Of a stretch of 64,000 nt of DNA, positions 53,371 through 64,000 are shown one piece after another. Made by a program: the position numbers and the translations under genes. A model generated the notes under the pieces. It had not been told where the DNA came from and searched no databases. It saw only the letters and a program-made list of their open reading frames with translations. The DNA lies in NCBI GenBank assembly GCA_022457155.1, contig JAJGOT010000202.1, positions 1,044,001-1,108,000 on the forward strand, in the 5' to 3' direction. Each line of letters starts with the position of its first letter. The stretch's first letter is position 1. Origin of the DNA: Cladopsammia gracilis (lineage: Eukaryota > Cnidaria > Anthozoa > Scleractinia > Dendrophylliidae).

Positions 53371-54344
53371 TGGGTATCGGATGTTGTTTGAGTCTGGGTA
53401 TCGGATGTTATTTCGGGTCGGAGTCTGGGATTGAGTATGGGTGGTCTGTCGGTTCTGTCCCTGTGATCTTGGTACCCCACTGCTAAGGACGCCAGGTCTC
53501 CCATTCTCATTATATAAGTGCAAGTGGGACCGGTGAAAATAGTTTACGATTTTAATTTAGAATACCAAGCAGCCACTTATTTACATATCCCTAAAACGTT
53601 TGGTAGAACGAAAAAAACAAAAGAAACCATTTATATTCAATGACATGCAAATAAGTGACAGGGTATTCCACATTTTAGCCCAATTGTAGAAATAGAATTT
53701 AATGCGTATTTGCAAAACGGTGCATCTAATTTTTTTGTCTATAACTGGTACGACTACTCCGAATAAAATAGTATTGAAAATTGCCGAGAAACTCGGATTT
53801 GGAAATCAAAATTGCAAAACCTATACCGACATCTCTGCCTAAGGCGACGTGTGTTAAGTTTAATGGAACTATAAAATTCAAGTCTTGTTTTGTTCACATA
53901 ATATCATGGAAAATTTCTCCAAAACTATTAAACGAGAACACAAACTAAGAAAACGTCAACCACAAATTGATTTCAACATAAATTCTCACCGAAAAATGTA
54001 ATTTCTTTTATGGCATAAAGTCTCTCGGCTGTTTGAAAATTCTAAAACTCCGCTTCTTCGAAAGAAACATCACCCCGCATTGAAGGAGTGGCGAATGGTA
54101 AATCCGAGACTCGCCGAGACGCCGAGACCCTTGTTTCAAAATCCGAGACCGCGGCCGCAGCAACGTTATAAAATCCGAGCCCGAGACCCAATACGGGAAA
54201 GAACCGAGCCCGAGACATAGTGCCAAAATAATCCGATTCACCAATGAAACAACAAACAAGGATGAATAATGAGAATGCTTGACAAAAGTATCCGAGACTC
54301 CGAGACCTTGAGGAAAAAAATCCGAGACTCGACTCCGAGACAGA
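53371..54344. other. No gene; end repeat and GAGAC-rich stretch
   Basis: About 53935-54010 recurs at 63930-64000. 54085-54344 is rich in CCGAGAC words; copy B of the TIR element has inserted into it, and the GAGAC-rich sequence continues at 60986-61050. Confidence 0.5.
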
Positions 54345-54345
54345 A

Positions 54346-54589
54346 TCAAAGGGCTCTTAAAGCCATCTCGTTAATGCGAGAGAATGTAAGGTTAATAAAA
54401 AACAACAACAACAACAAGAATTGGAAAAGTTGGGTGCCTTTGATAGGTAAATGTAGTAAAGACGTGATAGGTAATATGTGTAAAGCTGCTAAATGGTTTA
54501 TTGAAGTTGAAAGATTGAAAATACCTGTAGGTCTAATCGAAGAGTTAGACATTGCAGTTATAGAGGACTTAAGGGCTCTATTTCAATAA
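54346..54589 (+). CDS. 80-codon frame at the end of the TIR element (hypothetical)
   Basis: Open in copy B with a peptide-like composition (KNWKSWVPLIGKC, LKIPVGLIEELDIAVIEDL). In copy A the same region (minus strand, 40740-40985) is frameshifted. No start codon is obvious; it may be part of a captured exon. No family recognised. Confidence 0.3.
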
Positions 54590-54720
54590 AAGTCATGAGC
54601 AACAAAATAATCACGAGTATGAATGTAAATAATTTTCATGTTAATTTAGCGTATTTATTTTGTTCAAAATAGTCTTCATTTTACAGCTGAGGGGAAGCTT
54701 CAACTTGATTATATTAAGCG

Positions 54721-55884
54721 AACAAGAAGCTGTACACAGCTTGAACTCGTGGCGCCTTTAACTTATTGCAGCATTGATTCCCAAGTGATTTGAGTGCTTT
54801 TACAGAGAAACATAAGCTTGAAATTATGTCTAATCAAAGGCTCCTAAGAGCCAACCCGAGAAGAAAAAATGCTAACGCGTAACGCAATATTGCCGTACGC
54901 TTACGTTTTCACACTGACACAGTTCGATATATATTTTTTTTAATAAAACGTAAGGATTTTTGACGAACGAAAAATAAAGTACATCACTTTCATAATGTCC
55001 AGTTCGAAAAAAGCAAAAAAAAAAAAAAAAAAAAAGCAAAAAAAAAAAAAAGGACTCTCTGGAGAATCGAACTCGAGCCGTCCGGGACTGAGCCACAAAC
55101 TCAATCACTGCGCTGTCCAAGAGCACATACTGCCTACGGACTAAATTTTATTATTTTAATCTAGATACGCATCAGAACGCGTGTTTAGGTTGCAAAATCC
55201 TTTTAGATCGATTTTAATGTTGCACTAAAAACTCCAAATGCGAAACATCTGTAACCTTATTGTTGTCTATATTCGTTTACATCAAATTAATTATTGTTAT
55301 CGTTGGATTCACGTTGAATTCCTGTTACGAAACGTGTTCGTAACAAAGCATTTGCTCACTAAGTTTACAGCTGATGGAAGGAGCGAGTGAGTGAGTGAGA
55401 GAGTGAATTTTATTTAAACACCCTTGCCGATAGCCTGTTCATCATGCTTTCACGTATACACGGGTTTAAAAGTAAGACCACACTGCATTCACTAGATTCA
55501 GTAGCTGACACTTAAACTCGACCCGGAGCTTGATCGCTAAGCGTCCTAAGCAAATGGCAAGTTTAATATACAAAACACAGAACTTGCCAGAGCAAAAATC
55601 CCACAGGAATAAGCAGCGAACACAATATTAAACGGCCTATCCATCCATGAACGCCTTGAATTGTCTTGAAAGTGTGCAGTTGTACGCAGTAGTTCTTTAT
55701 CTTGCTTCTCGAGTACACACACGGAGAGATTTTACGGTATGTATTTCATGGCCGAAAGCCATATAGTCGTCGATATAGACTTAAATATGCGTGCATAAAT
55801 TTGCATGCGCTAATGTGACACGAAAAAAAAGAAAAACAAGAAAAGTCAACGCCGGATTTACAACTCGTGTGCTTCGCCACGAGT
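54721..55884. repeat. Insertion in copy B with a tRNA-like SINE segment
   Basis: Absent from copy A. At 55013-55130, minus strand, a tRNA-like region with a B-box-like GAGTTCGATTC is followed by T runs (poly-A on the plus strand at 55013-55050). The tRNA stems are imperfect, so this is a SINE-like remnant rather than a tRNA gene. Confidence 0.45.
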
Positions 55885-58188
55885 AATGAGCCGAGGCCAA
55901 TTTGGTTGCTACGGGGGGAAATTATGAGGAGGGATGGGGGTGGCAAAACTACTTAGATTCAATCTATCTTTAGAGAGCCCTTTTACTTAGTTAATTTTCT
56001 ATGTTTTGTATCAGTTACAGTATTTTAGTAGCAATGACTTGTATGGCACTACAATGGCGATTTTCCTATCAATCGAAATTTGGGGAAGATGTTCGAAAGT
56101 TAAAAAATATTTACTATCTTTATTTATTGATATTTAAACAAAACTAAAACATATTGCAACGATTTTCATTTGGGATTAAAATTGATTTACTAGCAATGTT
56201 TTTAAACAGCCAATTATTTAATATGTGCAGTGTATATGTGGATGTATGAGACAAAACAAGAACTTTGTGCATGTGAATAAGTTCAGTAAAAAGACTTCAG
56301 TAAAAAAGGAATGTTTTATCTAAATACTTCACTAAGGTAGACTATTGTAAAAAAGGCAAATGAAAATATTTTACTTGTCGCTTTTTCCGTCAACTAAAAA
56401 ATTGTGTACCTTCGGGCAGAATGGTGTCTCTTGTGGGAATAGAGCTGGTGATTAGATTTCGTTTCCTTTTATAGCCGAAGCTGTTTTCAAAACATCTCGG
56501 CTTAAAGAAGCCTTGGTAAAAACGACAAGCGACGTGGCCCCGAAAATTGCCGACATGAGACGTTCTGAACAGCGAGAAGCGGCTCGATTCCGCTTCAAAA
56601 ATACGACAAATTACGACAGCGACTTTAGAAGGTTGTGCAATTTACCAATAAAATTAAACATTATTGACCATATCGTTCATATCAACACCCGACGGCCAAC
56701 GGTCTTTTACATGTAATGATCAATTTGTCATTGAAACGTCTACCAACCTCGTTCCCAAGGCCCCTATCTTCCTCTCTCTTGGATCGGACGTGCAGTTAGA
56801 GTACACCCTAGACTCCCGGTATACACATACATATCCGTGACCTTTGATTTTTGATTTTTTGGCGCAAATTGGTTTTAACAAGCTTAATAATTTTCCTTCG
56901 AACATTTTTATTTTAAAAAGAGACTTTTCTTTTTATCTTGATGAAAAATTGCACTTTATCAAATAAAGACAAATAAGTGACAGGTCACGCGTGTGGTTTC
57001 CGTTCGAATTACACGCACCGGCTCCCCCGACGGTGTCAATTTGCGCGAGGGCAAAAGTAACGACCCTCCCCTCGGGTGAATGTCATTTTGTCTCTGTGAC
57101 GCGGTCGCTAAGCTTTAGTATTCGAATTTCGTGGTACAAAAAGATGGCCAGAATCGCTCCAAAACGGAGCCCTTTTAGAGACCGTGAAAGGGAATTTGGA
57201 AGCTAGCACGAATCGCACGGGTAGACATTTAACCTGCGGCCTCACTGGTGGCAATTCGGGGAGCTTGAGTTGAATTGTTTAGAATTTATTGGCTTTCGCG
57301 TGGCGAGGGTTCGCTCAGAGGTCTCCAGCCTTCCCTTCTTTTATAGTGGATAGTGGGGCGAGTGACAAAAGTTGTAAAAATGCATTTAAACCGGTCAGGA
57401 TACATCAAGAGACAATAAAGTAAAGGTGAGAAGACTTTGTGTAATGTGTAGTGTGTAATATTTTCGATTTTTCTATCGCTTATCAATTCCGTGACAAATC
57501 GTATTATTACTTAGTATATTTCATTTCTGTGCACTGGCTTCGAATCTGTAACTTGATGTCACTCACATCACGATCATCTGCCTGTGGGATCATCCAATTT
57601 AAATCTTTGATGTGTGCCACAACGCATCGGATAAATGTTTACGCTTATCCGCGTTTGTAGATCTTTATATATAAGATATAAACATCTAAGAATTTTACGG
57701 AGATTTTAAAGAAGAAAAGAACTGATCCATGACCTATGGTCGCTACAATGTCTGTCATTGATCGATCAGATTCCGTTCACGCATATTCATTGCTATTTTA
57801 AGACTTAAATTCAGTCAGGAAGTCAAGACAAAAAAGTGCATATCCTTAGAATTCCTCTATTCCTCAAAGAAAGAATTGAGCAAATACATATTTTTCCAAC
57901 GTTAATTTCATTTTTACAGTTTTGAGATTCGCTCATTCCTGTTCTTTTATTATCTTCCGGAAACCGGACATTCCACACGTTGTATGTTGTTATCGCTATC
58001 GATATGAAATGTTTTGGAAAGTGAAGCGGACATTGATTTTTCTTTTGTGGAGAGTTGAAAAAGAAATGGCTGCATAAGTTAATGTTATACATGAATGGGT
58101 TATTTGCGAATATATAGTAGTTCTGTCTTTTTTTATTCGAAAGTCGAGAGTTTTCTATTTCCGGTATCATGTGTTTAGTAACTATTAG

Positions 58189-59397
58189 GGGTGGACCATT
58201 AGAAATCCTGGGAGGGGGGTCAAAAAATTTTCAGTGTATGAATTTTTTTTTCGGCCTGAGTTTCCTGCAGGATTTTTTTTTGGGGGAGGTGCAAGCCTGC
58301 AGGTTTTTTTTTTCTCAGATTTTCTTTATAAATGCGTGCAAGCTCCAATTTTTTTTATACTTGGCCCAATTCATTTTTTGTATTAAACGCTGGAGAGTAG
58401 ATTCAAGTCAGACTGTCGAACCGTTGCATAAAATATGTGGAGAAATAAGAATTGAGATGGAGTGGTCGAGCGCCGAAGGCGCGAGCCGCTAGGGGGGTGT
58501 GGGGGCATGCCCCACCAGAAAATTTTGAAATCTTGATGCTCTGAAACTCCATTTCTAGTGTTCTGAGACAACAATTTCTGTCAAAAATGTTTGGCGAATT
58601 GATGTGGCTTCTCGTCGCTTTGCGTCTCTTTGTGTGGCTCCACATACAAGTACTCGATTTCATTTTATATTTCGTGCTGTTTCTTTAGTTTATCTGGATA
58701 TCAGAGTTAAGTATACGCAATTTCGTCTTTTTGTATAGTAAGTATTACGAGAATTTGACGAAAATGACAGAACCGAATGTCAAAATCGGGATTTTTCCTA
58801 TCCCGATCACATATTGGTCGGGATTCGGGATTTTCAAGCAAAATCGGGGTAATCTCGACGAAATCGGGACGGTTGGACAATCTGTAGGGCAGGTTACATA
58901 TTTCATGATGTTTACAGTGTTTTCAAATATGTACATAAACAAGGTTTTGGTTTTTTAACAACTATTCACCGAAGTGGAGGTGCCGGGTAGTGGTGGATAT
59001 ATATACTGAAACAGTGACATAATATAACGAAAATGATGCTTTTTAACTCATTTATTCCTGTCAATTAACGATTACAATTTTCGCGCGCAAATTGCTGGGA
59101 GGTGAATATTCCGAGTTTCAGTAACCAATCCGAGCGCGCCAACAATGCTATCCACTGTTTCAGTATACATGTATACTAAATTAAGATATCGGTATATGTA
59201 CCAGATAGACCTTTGAGGCAGTTTAAAATAAATAAATAAATAAATAAATATATGTATATATAGCCGGTTAGCTTGCAGGATTTTATTTTGTTATGGTCAA
59301 CTGCTTGCAGGAATTTTTTTTGAGACAATTTTCCTTTGCAGGATTTTTTTTTTGGTAATTGTCACCCCCCCTCCCAAGATTTCTAATGGTCCGCCCC
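58189..59397. mobile_element. 1.2-kb TIR element nested in copy B
   Basis: Ends GGGG(T/C)GGACCATTAGAAAT and inverse, imperfect for about 33 bp; TTAG at 58185-58188 and 59398-59401. Comparison with copy A shows the empty site with one TTAG. Non-coding; an (AAAT)n microsatellite lies near 59229-59250. Confidence 0.85.
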
Positions 59398-61246
59398 TTA
59401 GAGATTAAATGGGTCTGCTTTAAACCTCAAAATATAGTGTTGACAGTGTCTTCTTGACGACCCCCGGGGTCACGACCGCAGTAAAATTTCGTAAAATATT
59501 CTATTAAGATCCAAGTCTTATGCGATAGTCATATATTGGAATAGTGGGATCTTGCAATTGTTTTTTAATAGCTCCTCAGAGTTTATTTCGCGTGTAAGTG
59601 TAATGTGTTTCTCGGAGTTAGGCAGCATCTCCATTGTCAGAAGTATAGCATCATTAATTACATACGGTTTTAAATATTTGAATCTCCAGCATGATAGCTG
59701 TACACTTTAATCAAGTTTCCCGGAAAGTGACATCATGAAACTTAGCGCCCCAATTTCTCAAATTATAACATTTGTACTAAAGTAATCAAACATGCGGGAT
59801 TCCTGACCGCAGTATTTTTCAAAACCTTTTTCTGATCTGCCGGAGATACAGGCAAGGTTGTCCGTTGTTGCATTATTATGCAGTATTACTTTATTTTGTA
59901 TTAAATTTTCCACCGCAGAAATATACTCCCGCAGAAAAAATTACTTGTTTTAATGATGTATATCGGCTTAACAAGAACTTTTCAACAGTGAATATATTGC
60001 TATCATAACTCCGAGGCGACCGGCACAACAGTCATCTGTATTCCCGATTCAACTCCACACACGTCCTCAAAAGAACCAGAGACTGTTATCATAATACTGA
60101 TACATTTTTACAACAACGTACAATAATTCACTCACTAGTTTTCTGGTTGTTTATGTTCATATTGGCGCCAGAACAGCAACCATATAACTAGGGAGAACTA
60201 TAAAAACCTCCGGTCAGGAAGTGAAATTATTTAATACCGATGCCTTGGATTTTATTTATACTTAACCAGAAATCCGCAAACATTTCCTCCCTGCAGAAAT
60301 TTAAGCTGTCCCGACCGCGCACAAAAAATTTCCTCCCGCAAAACAAATTCAGTCAAAATTTCCTTGTGCACGGTAGCTAAACCAATAAAACTATGACGTC
60401 TTTCCCATACTATTGCATACAAACGCAAAGTTCATGCTATTTTGCTCTGCCATATCGCTCATATTAAAACACAAACTTTCCCATCCAATAACGTCTCCAT
60501 TCGTAAAAATAGACCGTGAAATTCTCAAACTACGTTTCCCAAGAAAACGTATTTGACCTATTTTTACCATTCTCGAAAGCAGCTTGAATGGCTTTACGAC
60601 AAATGATTGAAAATTTGATATATTGATACGTAACGTGAGATATCGAAACTAAGAACTTTAATATCTTTGCGGTGACGTAATGTGAAATATGACAAGTTCA
60701 TCACAAGTTCTGACATCCCAATACCCTAGGGAAATTAACAATAGGACCGGGGGTGTTCCTCAAATATTTTAGTGACGGTATGTGACGCCCTTCTTGAAAT
60801 CCTAACCGCTTTAACCAACCATATCCTCAATGCCCTAATATAGCTTCTATGAAGAAGAAAGAAGAAACTCCCCCCCCGGAAAAAAGTCCACAAAAATTTG
60901 TTAACAGCTTTTGCCCCTTTTTTATCTCGTAATTTCGAAATCTCGCTTAATGCGCGCATTAACGAGATAAAAAGCACCAGCCAAACGAGACTTTGAGACT
61001 TAAAACAAAAACTGCCGAGATTTCGAGACCGGACCAAAATTTTCCGAGATCCACGATTTTGAAGGTATCATTTGCTACCCCTAGTCTGTGTTTTTGAAAC
61101 TTTTTTGCTAAACAAAAATATGACAACGCGTACAAAACGTCGTGTAAGTCAGCTCGTGACTAGTAAGAATTTCAGTTTTGATCAGCACAAGTTATCTTCA
61201 GTTTTGCTTTCTTTTTGCCCGAAAAACAGTTGAATCGTGTTTCAAA

Positions 61247-61401
61247 ACTAATTTCCATTTTGAGACGGCAATACTGCATTATATATATTATATCTCCGTA
61301 TTGGGCTCCATCGTTTCGCGACTTCGCCCAATGCGGAATATATTTTCTCCCAAGTAGCCGTCAATATAATGTAGTATTGCCGTCTCAAAATCGAAATTAG
61401 T
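61247..61401. repeat. 155-bp foldback MITE
   Basis: ATTTTGAGACGGCAATAC and inverse at the ends, extended by ACTAATTTC/GAAATTAGT outside. Confidence 0.8.
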
Positions 61402-62164
61402 TTATATAATAGTAGAACGACAATGCGCAGTTTTAGATACAACCTCGTTCCCAGGGTCTCTCTTCTTCCCGCCCCCTGGAGCGAGAGAGAGAAAGACCCT
61501 GGCACAGGCTGGTCACGTGTCTCCCACAATCTGGGAGATTACAAAAGAAAACATTGAGGGAGGGGCTGCCAAGTCGGGAGTTTGGTTGTACTTAGCCTAC
61601 CAGGGAACGGAGAATATTTGCATAAAAAATAACAGATCTGGTTTGTGTCTCCGCGAAGTAAATGTACCCGCGAGAGGTCAAATTTCGAATATTCAGACGC
61701 CAAATTGCAAAAAAGATTTATGCGGCTTCTAGTCACGCATCAGTTCAAATACGAGTTGCTGTAGGCTTTGCAAGTCTGTAGGAGATATCTCGCACTCAGC
61801 TCCAAGAATTTGTTTGCGAAGAATAATCGAGCGCTGCTCGCAACTACGGAAGAACTGATGTGAAAGATGTGAAAATTATAAAATTATAACAAGAAGTGAA
61901 AATTATATCGTATTTCGCATCTTTTAGCCACGAAGAGTTCGTCGCTCGTCTCATCCAGCTCTAGATTGTCGATGTCTTTGGCCTTTCTTAGACCTTTCTT
62001 ACATAAAGGATAGCCGCTTTGACTTTTCCCTCGTTATTTCCTCTGATCTGGTCGCTTATCAGAAAGTTCAACGGCGAAACGACGACAATAACGGGATGAA
62101 TTGGCGAGACTGTCTGTGTCGATCGAGAGTTGATTGGGGAGTGGGGTCTGATCTTAACGTCCAC
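61402..62164. other. No supported gene
   Basis: 61409-61434 repeats 2582-2606, then unrelated sequence. A 71-codon frame at 61517-61732 shows no family. Confidence 0.4.
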
Positions 62165-62585
62165 TTAGTCTGCTTGATAGCATATGATTTTTTTCTTTCA
62201 ACAAATGTAAACTACAGCAATTTAAAAATACACGTCACCCGACTGAAATTGAAATAAAAAGCGTGCCTTGCAGTTCCTGATATTTTTTCTGCAGGCGACC
62301 AGAATCATGAAAGCTGATCGAAATTTATTAATATACCCCTAAATATGATGAGTGAAAGACTACCAACATTATTTCAGACTAAGACGTTTTCTTAGAAACC
62401 TAGTTCTTGAATTCGATCCATCGAGATGCAAGAAAGGTCACGGACGTGTAAATGAAAAACAATTCTCAGAAAATAAGGAAGACTTAATTTTATCAGCTGT
62501 CAAATACTCAAATGACGGGGTCAAACGATAATAGCAAGACAGAAAAAACAAATTAGATTGAAATTTCGTTTTCCAACCAACAAGA
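62165..62585 (+). repeat. Dispersed direct repeat, copy 2
   Basis: Second copy of 2755-3175, the upstream region of the first JAMM-like gene. It is not followed by a JAMM-like frame within the window. Confidence 0.75.
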
Positions 62586-64000
62586 GGCTAAACATAGCCT
62601 ATACTCATGCGCATGAGACTCTAAGACGAGTTTATTGAAGCTACCAATTTTTCTGTAGTCGCTTTGAATATTTAATTTATTGATTCCTGATCAAACCCAC
62701 ACTAGTGTAATACTTCCCAAACGTTAACCGTGAATTATTTCTATTACATTGGGTTATTCCAGAAAGAATCCCCTCGCCCCACCGACGGATGGCAAGATCG
62801 TTTGACCCCTCCCCCCCCCCCCCCCCCCCCTCCAACTTGGATTTCCAAGCCAAGAGACCCCTTCTCCTGCCAGGATTTCCAATAATTTTTGTGGAAGCCC
62901 TAAATTTACAGGTAATGATAAAAATACATGTAATCGGATCCACGAGATTCTACTTTTATAATGTGAAAACTGTGGTGATGAGTGCTATAAATTGGTGAAA
63001 CATTTTAATAAAAATAAATATTGCGTGACACATCATGAATCATGACCCCCCCCCCCACCCCCCCCCCCCCCGTTTGATTTCAAGACCAAATCGAAATGAA
63101 ATTTTTCTATAAAGCTAGTCCTTTAAATAACTGCTTTGATTTTGCCATGTATTAGTTTTTTCCAAGCTTCACAGTTTTTTCAAAGTGTTGTCGCAAATAC
63201 ACTTCTTTCATATATGCAAATTTCGTGTGGAATGTAATTCGATCGCGTGCTGCTTTCACATGATCATGAATCCAAAATATTTGTTCTAAAGGTCCAAACT
63301 TTTTAATGAAACTCATATTTCCTTGAATGAAAATGATTTTTCCTTGAACAAAAGAGTTAAACGCTTATCAGAATTCAGTGATTTTCTGCTTCCGGAAGGC
63401 TTGGCGATTTATTTACTGAAGGTATCCTCAATGCAGTGCGCAGCGCTGGCGTCTGCGAATTATATTATAAACATCACAAAATAATATTTACATTCAGCAA
63501 CCTGCTATATTATATCTAGTGTTTTCTAAAATTTCCGACTTTTCTTGTGTATATAGAATGCCATTCTTATCCGTAAAGATGATTCGCATAATGTTTTCGC
63601 GAATCAAAAAATCTTGAAAGCAAACTTTATTTCAGAAAGCGCTATTTAACCTAATTATATTTAAATACTAGCGTTCCTTTACCGTGATTATTGACTTCAC
63701 GAAGAAAACATTCGAACAAGTTTGCGTCTAATGTTTCCCAAACCGTGACTGCATTCTGTTACATTTGAAAAGACTACTTTTAAAAGCAATAAAATCAGTA
63801 AACGACCGGGTTATTTTTCAATTTTAGTAATTCTCAAAAACTGTATTACGCGACAGTCCGTTGACTCTGTGTTTAGAGTGCATAAAAGCTCACAAAAGTA
63901 ACTTTTTCTCGGTCTAGAATAACAAGTATGACACAAAGAAAAAGTCAATCACAAATTGATATCAACATAAATTCTCACCGAAAAATGAAATTTCTTTTAT
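62586..64000. other. AT-rich flank with C homopolymers; no gene
   Basis: Poly-C runs at about 62807-62831 and 63045-63071. The last 70 bases repeat 53935-54010. Nothing coding recognised. Confidence 0.5.

Larger units (their letters stand above)
54345..60985 (+). mobile_element. Non-autonomous TIR element, copy B (inverted relative to copy A)
   Basis: Same element as 36593-40990 in the other orientation. It begins AAAGGGCTCTTAAAGCCATC and ends in the hairpin with ATCTCGTTAATGCG inverse. Two insertions absent from copy A account for the extra length: about 54721-55884 and 58189-59397. Confidence 0.8.

Noticed and set aside
55013..55130. Possible tRNA gene on the minus strand
   Set aside because: A B-box-like word is present but the T stem and acceptor do not pair properly; better read as a SINE remnant.
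58403..58663. Minus-strand 86-codon frame in the nested 1.2-kb element
   Set aside because: Lies in non-coding repeat with homopolymer tracts; no family.

Overview
The window is AT-rich animal DNA with spliced genes and dense, nested mobile elements. The repeat types, the intronless JAB/JAMM-like genes and the Polinton gene set look like a cnidarian, probably a coral or sea anemone; the species cannot be told from the sequence. No rRNA, tRNA, CRISPR or bacterial operon is seen.

Region by region. (1) 1-10.4 kb is a small host cluster: two divergent small genes sharing short motifs (1108-1344 minus, 1829-2152 plus), a probable third remnant (6398-6478 minus), and two intronless genes built from repeated JAB/JAMM-like domains (3391-4836 and 7573-9656). 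In each of the two, only the last domain keeps the metal-binding residues. (2) 10590-43179 is bounded by 16-bp terminal inverted repeats and a 6-bp TAATAT duplication. It carries a six-exon gene of about 1,450 codons: CxxC/HxxxC zinc finger, DDE-transposase-like core with a cysteine-rich insert, SAP motif, NHL-like propeller. I read it as the transposase of a roughly 9.4-kb DNA transposon. The copy is dead: it has an in-frame TAG, a frameshift, a 930-bp TTAA element in the last exon, and (3) a 22.2-kb Polinton/Maverick at 20016-42232, in the same exon. Reading across either insertion with a single copy of the target site restores the frame.

The Polinton has about 420-bp inverted repeats that each begin with a 217-bp palindrome. 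Its genes are protein-primed DNA polymerase (broken), DD35E integrase, packaging ATPase, probable major and minor capsid proteins, several small membrane proteins, two zinc-binding proteins, a coiled-coil membrane protein (one TAG) and a YqaJ-like nuclease (split). Nearly every gene starts just downstream of a TATATA-like motif. Virion-type genes are open while replication-type genes are damaged. No adenain-type protease was found. The nuclease is split by about 6.2 kb of foreign repeat (34.77-40.99 kb), whose 4.4-kb main part has an inverted copy at 54.35-60.98 kb.

(4) 43.2-64 kb is repeat-rich flank: palindromic MITEs, a second TTAA element, a 4-kb TIR element inside a minisatellite, a tyrosine-recombinase fragment, the second copy of the 4.4-kb element with its own insertions, and a copy of the JAMM gene upstream region. 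No intact host gene was recognised there.
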